A stretch of DNA of 64,000 bases, from positions 25,356,165 to 25,420,164 of the forward strand of contig OX424564.1 in assembly GCA_949152475.1 (NCBI GenBank), given 5' to 3'. The translations under genes were made by a program, and so were the position numbers. Under the pieces are notes generated by a model. It was not told where the DNA came from. It did no database searches and saw nothing but the letters and a program-made list of their open reading frames with translations. Shown here one piece after another: positions 44,719 through 55,800 of this stretch (position 1 is its first letter; each line of letters begins with the position of its first letter). This stretch comes from Terebella lapidaria (taxonomy: Eukaryota; Annelida; Polychaeta; Terebellida; Terebellidae).

Positions 44719-46845
44719 TCACTGACTGGCCCCGGTAGAACTGACAGAGAAGATCTGTATGCGCTGGCCGCCACACTCTGCCACGACGATGTCCCCGCTC
44801 TCTGCCACGGCCACACCCTCTGGCGTCTGGAATTGCCCGGCCCTCTCGCCCTGCGAGCCGAACCCATAGAGGAACTCCCCACTCTGCATGAAGACCTGGA
44901 CCCTGTGATTGTCCCTGTCAGCCACGAGGAGCTGCCCACCCTGATCCAAGGCCAAACCTCGTGGTGAAGTGAATTCGCCAAGGCCGCTCCCCTGGCGCCC
45001 GATTGACTTCACGTACTGACAGGTATAGTTGAAGACGTGCACACAGTGGTTCTTGACATCGCTTATGAAAATGTCGCCGCTTGAAGAGATGGTTATGCAG
45101 GAGTAGCGTGGTTGTTGCATTGTAGGGGGTAGGTTTTCTGGAGTTCCAAAAATCCGGATTTGCCCACCTTCCGGATCGAATACCTGGATTCTATAGTTGT
45201 TGGTGTCAACAACATAGATGTAGCCACTGGAATCAAGGGCCACCCCTGAAGGACCCTCGAGTTGGCCCCGCTGGGAACCATACTGGCCAAACTTATGTTT
45301 GAAAATACCAAACTTATTCAGGATCTGAATTCGATGGTTGAAAGCATCAGCGACGACAATGTTTCCATCTCGCATACACACGCAAGCCGTGGGGTAGTCA
45401 AATTGACCATCAGTGTTGCCACTTGTTCCATATGATGTTAAAAAGTGGCCATCCTTGTCTAGAACTTGCACACAATCACGGTAGCTGTCGACAACGATGA
45501 TGGTTCCATTCATGGGAGAAATGCAGATTGCACTTGGGTTCCACGAACGTGGTCCACGTTTCCCAATGACTGCCTTGACGATAATCTGAGAATACTGCTG
45601 GGTCATACTCTGTGTCGGATCTGTTTCTCGATCGGTGAACGTATTGTCAAGGACATCGACTGGCAAGTTTTCTTGGGCTACTTCCCTTTCGGATGTATCC
45701 ATAGCGACTGGCGAATCTGGCGTCGATTCCTCTGGGGTAGTACCCAAGGCAAATTGTGGGCGAGGCGAGAGGGACCTCGTTCTCTCTGATGAAGATATCG
45801 GCAACGTATTGCTAGTGGGAGGTGCAAGTGGTGTTGGAGGCTCAATGCTAGTTGTAGCGACTTCCATATCTGGAAGTGATTGTAACCTCTTCATCGTAGG
45901 TCTGTGTATTTTGGACCGGTTCCCAGAGCTGCTTCGTGATTGGGGTTTGTTTTTGACTGGAGTGATGCCCTGTCTTCTCTCACGGGGGATTCTTGGTAGA
46001 GGTTGGGCTCTGCCGAGAAATCGCGAGCACTGATTTGTTGCAGTTAAAAGCTCGGTTTCGCTCAAGTTCATGGCCGACTGATTCATCTTTCCAGCTGCGA
46101 AAGTGTGGAAGCTCTCCATACCGGCTACTCGAATCTCGATGGATTCAGCATGGCGCTGAAGCTTGTCAATCCTGCTCTGGTACTTTCTGTCAATCTGGTT
46201 TGCGATGGTAAAGCCTTTCTCTCTAAGCTCCCTGCAGATTGCGTCTACTTCATTCCAAAGCTGTGACTTGAAAGCATTTTTCTGAACTTGAACCTGTTGG
46301 ATGTTTGACTTTATCGACTGCAAGCTGCCGGAGAACTTTGCAATATTCTGCTTGATCAACACCAGGTCCTTTACAATCTCTTCTTGTGTGCTCTGCTTGT
46401 GGCATTCTCGACAAGTTTTGCAGAGGTCCCTATTGCAGTGGAAGCAACTGATCAAACCAGACACTGATCCACACTCCGCACAAGGTGCTGGAGCACTTTC
46501 CTCCTGTTCCACAACTTGAACCTCCTCTACTACCTCCGCCTCCACCTCGCTGACCACCTCAGCCACGTCATCTGGGACTTTAGGAGTGGGGATATCCAAA
46601 AGAGCGGTGATAGTCAAGTTATTTGGATACCCGACTACGCCCTTTGATGGTACTCTGTGGAATACTCGGCAGGATGGACAGCGGAGGCAGTGCCTCTTCA
46701 CATCGACCAGCCCCACGAGACAGCCACAGCAGAATGTGTGCTGACAGGGGAGTAACTTAGGCGTGGTGAACCGCTCTAGACAGATGGCACACTCTAGTAA
46801 ACGCTCTATGTACTGAGCTGACATGGAAGGCATTGCCTCGGCCAT
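44719..46845 (-). CDS. TRIM-NHL RING E3 ubiquitin ligase
   Basis: A single coding exon of 708 aa. The RING finger is complete: C19, C22, C34, H36, C39, C42, C56, C59. A B-box-type zinc module spans about 122-149 (CAECG...CFHCNRDLCKTCRECH). A coiled coil runs about 150-255, then a Ser/Pro-rich, basic, probably disordered linker (285-415). Six NHL repeats (about 430-700) should form a six-bladed propeller (FDYPTACVCMRDGNIVVAD, LEGPSGVALDSSGYIYVVD, FTSPRGLALDQGGQLLVAD, FQTPEGVAVAESGDIVVAE). There is no filamin repeat between coiled coil and NHL, so the order is nearer TRIM32 than TRIM2/3/71. The likely role is ubiquitin ligation with NHL-based binding of protein or RNA. A 3' splice site just upstream of the ATG (minus strand ACTTTCAG|GACC, exon from 46879) implies a 5' UTR intron. 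The stop codon overlaps a polyadenylation hexamer (TGAATAAA). Confidence 0.93.
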   Translation of the reverse strand: MAEAMPSMSAQYIERLLECAICLERFTTPKLLPCQHTFCCGCLVGLVDVKRHCLRCPSCRVFHRVPSKGVVGYPNNLTITALLDIPTPKVPDDVAEVVSEVEAEVVEEVQVVEQEESAPAPCAECGSVSGLISCFHCNRDLCKTCRECHKQSTQEEIVKDLVLIKQNIAKFSGSLQSIKSNIQQVQVQKNAFKSQLWNEVDAICRELREKGFTIANQIDRKYQSRIDKLQRHAESIEIRVAGMESFHTFAAGKMNQSAMNLSETELLTATNQCSRFLGRAQPLPRIPRERRQGITPVKNKPQSRSSSGNRSKIHRPTMKRLQSLPDMEVATTSIEPPTPLAPPTSNTLPISSSERTRSLSPRPQFALGTTPEESTPDSPVAMDTSEREVAQENLPVDVLDNTFTDRETDPTQSMTQQYSQIIVKAVIGKRGPRSWNPSAICISPMNGTIIVVDSYRDCVQVLDKDGHFLTSYGTSGNTDGQFDYPTACVCMRDGNIVVADAFNHRIQILNKFGIFKHKFGQYGSQRGQLEGPSGVALDSSGYIYVVDTNNYRIQVFDPEGGQIRIFGTPENLPPTMQQPRYSCITISSSGDIFISDVKNHCVHVFNYTCQYVKSIGRQGSGLGEFTSPRGLALDQGGQLLVADRDNHRVQVFMQSGEFLYGFGSQGERAGQFQTPEGVAVAESGDIVVAECGGQRIQIFSVSSTGASQ

Positions 46846-46879
46846 CTTCAGTGGTTATTGATTCACCTCGACAATGGTC

Positions 46880-48891
46880 CTGAAAGTGTAACAAAATGAA
46901 TGCATTGTAATAAATTATTTTGGATGTCTTCAATGGTTCAGTCGCTTGACAAAGGTGTTTGCACATTCGTTGTATAGTACATATAAACACAATGCAACTC
47001 ATGATATGTCATATACATGTGTATAAACTCGTAGCCTCCAGCCAGTGACTCTGCAAATTCTTCTGTCTTCAATTTGGATATTGACCTGTCTGACAACACA
47101 TGTGCAATTCATACTAACACAGCCGGAGATTAATACTTACATACTGGACACAATTGCGAACTCGCTATCAGATTTGTTAACTTCAAATGGCCATCGCAAT
47201 TAAAATCCGAACGGCGTGGTTTTTTGTGGTCAATATGTGTCGCCAATATTAATTTTTGCACATTGATACCAGTATAATATTCAATTGAGCACGTCCCGTT
47301 GACGTCTGACCAGCCATTTTATCATACATCAATACAAAATCTGATAAAGACTCGAAGATATCAGTGCATGTGTCTGCTTGTTTGCCGTTGCACTCAACAG
47401 CAAAGACGTGGTCAAAGTTCGCTGACAATCGATAATAACTATCTACAACAGGCATGCGTCTATTATAATTGTAACATTCCCCATATTTTGTGGAAATTGT
47501 ATTTTGTTCTCTCCTCTGGTGCAATATATGGCTCATCATAAAGTACTCAAGGTTCTATAAATACCTATTAGTCTACTTTCAACCGGTCTATTTATAGGTA
47601 AACTAAGGACCATGTAATGTGACGATAACAATGTAGATGGGTTAGAAAAAAAAGGCAAATTTGATAAGAACTTGTTTGGTAATATAGATGTATGCCTGAT
47701 ATTGAAATGCATTATTTTAGCAGGTGTTGGTGTTGTACAGCATTGATATGCAGTGCTGCCATTTTTGGAAATTGTATCATGCTACAATATATCAATTAAA
47801 TGAAGTATACTTTTACATTTTATTCACACATTTTGTGACTTCGATTTTTTCTTATCATTTCTCCCGAAATTTATGTTTTTAATATAAATTTCTAATTTTG
47901 ACTGCGCGGTTGACGATAGAGGTTCTCACAACCCAAACAAATCGTGAAAAGTCCCTGATCATTTCTGTACTACATGTAGGGGATTAGCAGCCTAGCAGTG
48001 TGATATATCTACGGCGTTATTCTACGCCTATATGATTTTTCTCCACAAAAATGAACTATACATTGTATTCTATCGTCGATATATTTTTTGGGGGGAGTAC
48101 AGGGGTACTTCTCCGCCATGGATAAATATATAGACCTACCTTTTTCTACTAGGTAGGTACATATGTTGACAGGACTGTGATGTATGTGTGTACACGTAAA
48201 TCTCATGATTTGCCACCACAGGTCCATGGAAATTTGAGTACTTGAAACCCCATTTAAAGAAGTACCAGTGTAGAGTAAAATTAGCACAATTGCATGGATT
48301 ATATTCGTCTGGTTTGTTTGGAAAATTACTAGTAGGCCTATTGTAAAGTATAAAGCAACATTTAGTTTAGTTTATTTGGTGTAAAAAAAATGTACATTTG
48401 ACTACTATGATCAGGTATTAAAAAAATAAACATTGTATCGAATGCATGCCAAGATGTTTGTTAAACTGAATATAAGGCCACGCTAATATTTAGATTTGGT
48501 CGATGGAATCATTCTCAAAATTTCGGTAAAAAAAAAATCGCCTCACCTATTTTGAGCTAATAAAATCCATCGACAACTTATAGGCTATTATCAGTTTTTG
48601 CCCCAAATCAAAACACAGTCTGTATTCATCCAAATGGTTGTCAAAAAACCGCATTTAAAGAGCCAGTATTGATTTTTAACAAATAAATAACGGACAAAAG
48701 TCCATAGACCAACTTTATAAATGTATGCGAGATGAAAATAAATTGAATGGAATCATTTGACATTCTTGTCAAAACCTGTTCTTGTTTTTCGCACCGCATA
48801 ACGCAAACCAGAGACAATGTATGCTCCCAGTGTATAGGGAGCGGTTGTTCGATCGATTGAAGCGTGTTTTGCAAAAGAAAAACATTGCGAA
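46880..48891. other. Divergent intergenic region between TRIM-NHL and CIAO2B
   Basis: This lies between the minus-strand TRIM gene and the plus-strand CIAO2B gene. It must contain the 5' UTR exon and promoter of TRIM and the promoter of CIAO2B, but no TATA box or clear motif was identified. ORFs here (47249-47541, 48009-48287) lack recognisable domains. Confidence 0.4.
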
Positions 48892-51435
48892 ATGGCGTTG
48901 GAAAATGCGGCGCCTGCCATATTTGAGAAGAAAGCAGCTCGAGAAATCACTGAAGCTGAATATGACAACGATATTGTGGATGAAATTGATGACAGAGAAG
49001 TTTTCGGTAACGCGTATTTTAAAATATTACGTTCAAACAAATATTTGTGGGCGATAATATGGTGATCCATGTTAATGAAATGTTACAATTTATATCGTTA
49101 TCACATAGTTCAGCCCAATAACAGAGTTAAGTGCTAGTCCCTTCCTGAGCTGGCAACGGTTTTCGCATGACACCCTGTCACCGTGGGTCAGGATTTATGT
49201 ACTCATTTCAGAGCAAAATAGAATCTATGTTTTGAATGCATGAAATACACACAGTGTATCATTTTTATTAGGCTTCAACGAGTACTCGGTTAACCGGTTA
49301 CGGTTCGGTTACAGAGCGTAACCGGTTACAGATTTTGTGACTGGTTAATCGTGAACGTATTTTGCACCCTCGTAATTCAGCTTAAAACACTTCACATCAG
49401 TTGAATTTTCGCCCGGGCTGAATTGAAGCGATTCATCTCTCTCCAATCGAAATAGAATGTTTATTCATCATGATATTGCATATTTTCACCTGAAAATGAC
49501 GTCTAATGTCGAGTTTTAGGCGGGATTTTGACCCGTCAAGCATCTAAACGGGGATTCACTGATCCAGACTGTTTTGATAGAACATTATGCAATATCATGT
49601 TGCTGAAAAAACAACAACATTTGTTCCGTTTACTTCTTTCAATAGTACATCAGCATACAGCCAAGTTTGCACAAGGCAAGAGTGTGGGTAGATTTACACC
49701 CTGTGGAGCTGTGTTCCCATGGTGTGGTATTTGTTCCAACAGTGAAAACCTGATGTACAACAGCAGCAAAATAGATCAATGGAACTTCTGAATAAGATGT
49801 TACTTGACAGTCATTGTTTGGATTTATAGATACAATCAGCTTTCCAGTGAAGCCTCAAATAAATAATACAAACATTCTCTGTTTATGTATGGCACCACAC
49901 CTCAGTTGGTGGTTGATATCTTTTTGATCTTTTTGACGAGCAATTATTGTTGTAATCTTTTAGTTCCACATATTAATAAAATTATCATTAAATATATCTA
50001 AAAGATATGTATATGTACTCGTGATGTACTCCTAAAGTACTCTAAAATCTGAGTACTTTTCCAATGTATTTAATTTGAGTATGAGTACTGAGTACTTCCT
50101 GTCTGAGTACCATGAGTACAGAGTACAACCGAGTACTTGAAATTGTGTACTCAAGTACAACGAGTACAAGTACATGAGTACATCGGCCCCAACCCTGTTT
50201 CCAACGATTTATGTCTCTCAATTTTAAGTTAATTTTCTACATTGTCACTTGACAGCTGTTTGTTTACATTTTCATCATGGTGCAGATTTGTCACACTACA
50301 AAACCACCACTTGAATTAGGCAATCAGGGAGCATCATGCAATCAGCTGATGATGGGTGTGATGTCATAATCCGGGAAATATCCCCTTTTGGGACTTTTGG
50401 CGTCAAATCTTAGATTGAAACATTTTAGCCTGTGGTTGAATAGGGCCCTGCCCGTGAATAGTGCTAATCACATGATACATTTTGTCGTCAGATTTAATAA
50501 GAAGTATCAATGATCCGGAACATCCACTGACTCTCGAGGAGCTGAATGTCCTAGAGGAATGCAAAGTAAAGGTATGAATTATTTTTAATGTATACGATTT
50601 TAGAGTTTAATCCACGGCGAACGTTATTTTGTGAAATATCTTGCGATATTTTTATACAAATGATAAAAAAGGGTTTCTGAACTCATGTATTGGCACACTT
50701 TATCATGAGTGTATAGGTTGAGGAACATATGGCAGATTGCTGTCACCTCAATCAATGCATGCAATGATATAACATTGAACTGAGTATCAAAATTATATAT
50801 ATTCATGTATACATATGGCTCTTGATCCTACTAGGTGAACAACAAAGAGAACTCTGTGTTTGTTGAGTTTACACCAACGATTCCCCACTGCAGCATGGCC
50901 ACTCTGATTGGTTTGTCAATACGAGTACAACTGCTCCGATCCCTGCCAACTCGCTTCAAGGTGATTATCGTCTGAGATGTGGAAAATACCTTGCAATTGA
51001 CTGCTCCTATACACAGATATAATCGTGTCGAATGACATCAGAAATGTTCAGCTCTTATTCAACAGATTGATTTCTTCATGGCTTGATATTCTTATTACAG
51101 GTGGATGTACAAATTTCTCCTGGAACTCACTCATCAGAACATGCAAGTATGTACATTCTTAGTTCATTTTTCAAATGTCTCACAAAAATCAGTCGCGGGG
51201 CTTCAGATCCAATACACATGTAAACATTTCCCATATGAAGAATGGTGTGTTGATTTCATGTTAGAATAAAATTTGTACTTGATAATGAATTTGCAATGAT
51301 GAACGCGAATACTTATTTATTTATTTATCCGCAGTTAATAAGCAGCTCGCTGACAAGGAGCGAGTGGCTGCCGCGCTGGAGAACAACCATCTTTTGGAGG
51401 TCGTCAACCAGTGTCTCAAGCTTCGGGAGATGTGA
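48892..51435 (+). CDS. CIAO2B: Cytosolic iron-sulfur assembly component 2B (MIP18)
   Basis: Five short exons assembled by homology and splice sites: 48892-49006, 50492-50571, 50835-50960, 51101-51146, 51335-51435. They sum to 468 nt (155 aa plus stop); all introns are GT-AG with matching phases. The product begins [20 protein letters not shown] and contains the DUF59/MIP18 core: [20 protein letters not shown], then [20 protein letters not shown] with the conserved Cys, [20 protein letters not shown], and the family's C-terminal [16 protein letters not shown]...VNQCLKLRE. Vertebrate CIAO2B is about 163 aa. It acts with CIAO1 and MMS19 to deliver 4Fe-4S clusters to cytosolic and nuclear apoproteins. 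No exon is longer than 130 nt, so simple ORF scanning misses it. Intron 1 (1.5 kb) contains transposon-like DNA. Confidence 0.95.
49269..50197. mobile_element. hAT-like transposon remnants in CIAO2B intron 1
   Basis: The left edge TAGGCTTCAACGAGTACTCG followed by GGTTAACCGGTTACGG, and the right edge whose complement reads CAGGGTTGGGGCCGATGTAC followed by many GAGTAC/GTACTC repeats (49995-50185), resemble known hAT termini. The two ends match each other only loosely and no 8-bp duplication was seen, so these may be two different remnants. No transposase is encoded. Confidence 0.35.
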
Positions 51436-52004
51436 ATCAGTGGCAGGATTTCTTCTCTGACTAACATGACAATGGATGTACAGTACCTACAGAAACTATG
51501 TTTTGCTATCAATTGTTCTGACCCAAATTTGAACATTGGTCAAATGTTAGTTCATAATCTGATTATGTATGATATTCATGAATTTGTTATCGCACACATG
51601 GTGTGGTATCATGTGTATACTGTACAGCACAAATAGATATTATTATCCTGTGCAATACCCATTCATGGGGTATTAATATACATGTAAGTGTGCAGTTGCC
51701 ATCTTTCACAAGCTTACGTGCATTGCCATTCTGAGATAGGTCGTTATTGTGAAAATCTCGGCAAGGTATCATGCATACAATGTCATGTAGCATTGTTCAA
51801 AATTGAATTGAAAGCCAGCTGTCTGCATCATGTGCTGGTGGTGTAAGGTGTGTATCTATCTGTGCTATCCACTTGTGGTTTATTCTGCGGTTGAATGCGA
51901 GTGATGTGGGGCAAAATGGTAATATTCTGTCTGATTCGTTTGGAATTTAAGTGAACTGTGATATGTATTGCAATATTGCATGTGCAAATGAACGTTTGAA
52001 GGAT

Positions 52005-52010
52005 AATAAA
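52005..52010 (+). terminator. Probable polyadenylation signal of CIAO2B
   Basis: AATAAA occurs about 570 bp after the stop at 51435, just before the transposon-rich block starts at 52077. No other good signal was noticed between. Confidence 0.45.
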
Positions 52011-52076
52011 CATGTACCATTCAATGGCTAACAAAATATATTTTTCTGTATGAGTTCCTACCAGGTTCCTACCCAA

Positions 52077-52735
52077 ACTTAATTCCAGGTTTTAATACTT
52101 AGTTCTGGGTTTTAATATTTAATTCCAGGTTTTAATATTTGATTCCATCGTCAAATACTTATTGTCTCGTTTCACTTTATTCCATGTTTCAATATTTAAT
52201 TATGGGTTTTAGTATTTAATTCCATGTATCAATACTTGTTTCCTGGTTTTAATGGTGATCTGGCTTGTAATATATAATTCCTGGTTATGTATATTTAATT
52301 CCCAGTTTCCCAGGTTTTCCCAGTGAGGAAATAGAATTTCTAGGGAAGCTTATTAGGGAAATTCAAATTTGTTCTATGTAGGAATTGACTGTTTCTCTGA
52401 AGAATATTTTACTCAATGAAAAAACCTGGGAAACTGAGAATTAAATATTCAAAACCCAGGATTAAAAATTAAAACCTGAAATTAAATATTAAAACCCGGG
52501 ATCAAGTAATAAACAGGATATAGATATATTTGAATCTAAATTTAAATATTAAAACTGAATCAAATATTGAAACTTAGAACTAAATATTAAAACCGGGAAT
52601 TGAATATTACAACTCAGAATTTAAACCCAGGAAGAAATATTATAACCGGGAATTAAATACTAAAAACTGCAATTATTTAAAGCCAGGAAATAACAAAGCT
52701 CGGAAATATTTATTGCCAGGTTCTGATATTTTTTT
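52077..52735. repeat. Inverted pair of 20-bp minisatellite arrays
   Basis: Units of the type TTAATTCCAGGTTTTAATAT run forward from 52077 to about 52330, and the same unit runs in reverse complement (ATTAAAACCTGGAATTAA-like) from about 52425 to 52735. The unique middle of about 95 bp lies between. The layout is that of the fold-back elements at 1048 and 13068, but matching TIRs were not found, so the ends are uncertain. The same unit reappears at 60361-60525. Confidence 0.7.
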
Positions 52736-52814
52736 TCACAAAGTTATTTAAAATGTCCAGGGGAGGCTTGATTTGCTAGGTAGGAATCGGTAACTGGAAA
52801 CACAACTATTATTA
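52733..52814 (+). repeat. 82-bp direct repeat R, copy 1 (copy 2 at 57893-57974)
   Basis: TTTCACAAAGTTATTTAAAA, CTTGATTTGCTAGGTAGG and CACAACTATTATTA recur in the same order at 57893-57974. Copy 1 ends exactly where F1 begins and copy 2 ends exactly where the first F2 copy of the tandem pair begins. Confidence 0.8.
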
Positions 52815-55800
52815 GGGCATTTCGGCCCGAAATGCCCTTATGGTTTTGTCTGGTTTTTTTTTCTTTTTTCTTCTTTTTTTTTTACTTTCCGCCGTTTTGG
52901 TTTCCGATCAATAACTCGGGAATGCCTGAACGGATCTTGTCCAAATTTACACCACTCGTCAGAAATATTACATGGAAGACCCCTATTGTTTTGGAGGCGG
53001 CTCCGGGGTCCGTGAGGTCCGTGAGGATGAAATCAAGGTTGATTTCGAGACTTGGTTTCCGATCGATAACTCAAAAAGTATTCATGCAATGGCAAGTATT
53101 CTCTGCATGGGAGTTCATATACCACCAAGGAAGAACCCTATTGATTTTGGGATCACTCCGTCGAACGACCTTTGACCTAGAGCTCGGAAGAATTTTTGCT
53201 GATTCATCCTTGAGGCTTTCATGCATATCTCGGAAACGGTGCGTCGTAGAGCGAAACGGAGCTCAATTTCGGCCTCCTGGCACTAGACAAACTAGTCTAG
53301 GGGGTATCTTGGGTCAAAAAGACCCCTGGTGTCGATTTTTTTTTTCGCCGACTCGGCACTTCCTGTTTGGCCGTATCTCGGAAACGGTATGTCGTAGAGC
53401 GAAACGGAGCTCAATTTCGGCCTCCTGGCACTAGACAAACTAGTCTAGGGGGTATCTTGGGTCAAAAAGACCCCTGGTGTCGATTTTTTTTTTCGCCGAC
53501 TCGGCACTTCCTGTTTGGCCGTATCTCGGAAACGGTATGTCGTAGAGCTCAATTTCGGCCTCATGGCACTAGACAAACTAGTCTAGTGTGTATCTTCGGT
53601 CGAGACGTCACCTGGTGTCGAATTTTTTTTTCGCCGACTCGGCACTTCCTGTTTGGCCGTATCTCGGAAACGGTGCGTCGTAGAGCGAAACGGAGCTCAA
53701 TTTCGGCCTCCTGGCACTAGACAATCTAGTCTAGTTTGTATCTTGGGTCGAAACGACCCCTGGTGTCGAATTTTTTTTTCGCCGACTCGGCACTTCCTGT
53801 TTGGCCGTATCTCGGAAACGGTGCGTCGTAGAGCGAAACGGGGCTCAATTTCGGCCTCCTGGCACTAGACAAACTAGTCTAGGGGGTATGTTGGGTCGAG
53901 ACGACCCCTGGTGTTGATTTTTTTTTTCGCCGACTCGGCACTTCCTGTTTGGCCGTATCTCGGAAACGGTATGTCGTAGAGCGAAACAGAGCTCAATTTC
54001 GGCCTCCTGGCTCTAGACAAACTAGTCTAGTGTGTATCTTCGGTCGAGACGTCCCCTGGTGTCGAATTTTTTTTTCGCCGACTCGGCACTTCCTGTTTGG
54101 CCGTATCTCGGAAACGGTGCGTCGTAGAGCGAAATGGAGCTCAATTTCGGCCTCCTGGCACTAGACAAACTAGTCTAGTGTGTATCTTGGGTCGAAACGA
54201 CCCCTGGTGTCGAATTTTTTTTTCGCCGACTCGGCACTTCCTATCTCGGAAACGGTGCGTCGTAGAGCGAAACGGAGCTCAATTTCGGCCTCCTGGCACT
54301 AGACAAACTAGTCTAGTGTGTATCTTCGGTCGAGACGACCCCTGGTGTCGAATTTTTTTTTCGCCGACTCGGCACTTCCTGTTTGGCCGTATCTCGGAAA
54401 CGGTGCGTCGTAGAGCGAAACGGAGCTCAATTTCGGCCTCCTGGCACTAGACAAACTAGTCTAGGGGGTATGTTGGGTCGAGACGACCCCTGGTGTTGAT
54501 TTTTTTTTTCGCCGACTCGGCACTTCCTGTTTGGCCGTATCTCGGAAACGGTATGTCGTAGAGCGAAACAGAGCTCAATTTCGGCCTCCTGGCTCTAGAC
54601 AAACTAGTCTAGTGTGTATCTTCGGTCGAGACGTCCCCTGGTGTCGAATTTTTTTTTCGCCGACTCGGCACTTCCTGTTTGGCCGTATCTCGGAAACGGT
54701 GCGTCGTAGAGCGAAATGGAGCTCAATTTCGGCCTCCTGGCACTAGACAAACTAGTCTAGTGTGTATCTTGGGTCGAAACGACCCCTGGTGTCGAATTTT
54801 TTTTTCGCCGACTCGGCACTTCCTATCTCGGAAACGGTGCATCGTAGAGCGAAACGGGGCTCAATTTCGTCCTCCTGGCACTAGACAAACTAGTCTAGGG
54901 GGTATCTTGGGTCGAGACGACCTCTGGTGTCGATTTTTTTTTTCGCCGACTCGGCACTTCCTGTTTGGCCGTATCTCGGAAACGGTACGTCGTAGAGCGA
55001 AACGGAGCTCAATTTCGGCCTCCTGGCACTAGACAAACTAGTCTAGGGGGTATCTTGGGTCAAAAAGACCCCTGGTGTCGATTTTTTTTTTCGCCGACTC
55101 GGCACTTCCTGTTTGGCCGTATCTCGGAAACGGTGCGTCGTAGAGCGAAACGGAGCTCAATTTCGGCCTCCTGGCACTAGACAAACTAGTCTAGAGGGTA
55201 TCTTGGGTCGAAACGACCCCTGGTGTCGATTTTTTTTTTCGCCGACTCGGCACTTCCTGTTTGGCTGTATATCGGAAACGGTATGTCGTAGACCGAAACA
55301 GAGCTCAATTTCGGCCTCCTGGCTCTAGACAAACTAGTCTAGTGTGTATCTTCGGTCGAGACGTCCCCTGGTGTCTAATTTTTTTTTCGCCGACTCGGCA
55401 CTTCTTGTTTGGCCGTATCTCGGAAACGGTACGTCGTAGAGCGAAACGGAGCTCAATTTCGGCCTCCTGGCACTAGACAAACTAGTCTAGTGTGTATCTT
55501 GGGTCGAAACGACCCCTGGTGTCGAATTTTTTTTTCGCCGACTCGGCACTCCCTGTTTGGCCGTATCTCGGAAACGGTACGTCGTAGAGCGAAACGGGGC
55601 TCAATTTCGGCCTCCTGGCACTAGACAAACTAGTCTAGGGGGTATCTTGGGTCGAAACGACCCCTGGTGTCGATTTTTTTTTTCGCCGACTCGGCACTTC
55701 CTGTTTGGCCGTATCTCGGAAACGGTGCGTCGTAGAGCGAAACGGAGCTCAATTTCGGCCTCCTGGCACTAGACAAACTAGTCTAGTGTGTATCTTCGGT

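Noticed and set aside
49528-49791. 87-codon ORF in CIAO2B intron 1
   Set aside because: It lies within transposon-like DNA, shows no transposase motif and has no splice context.
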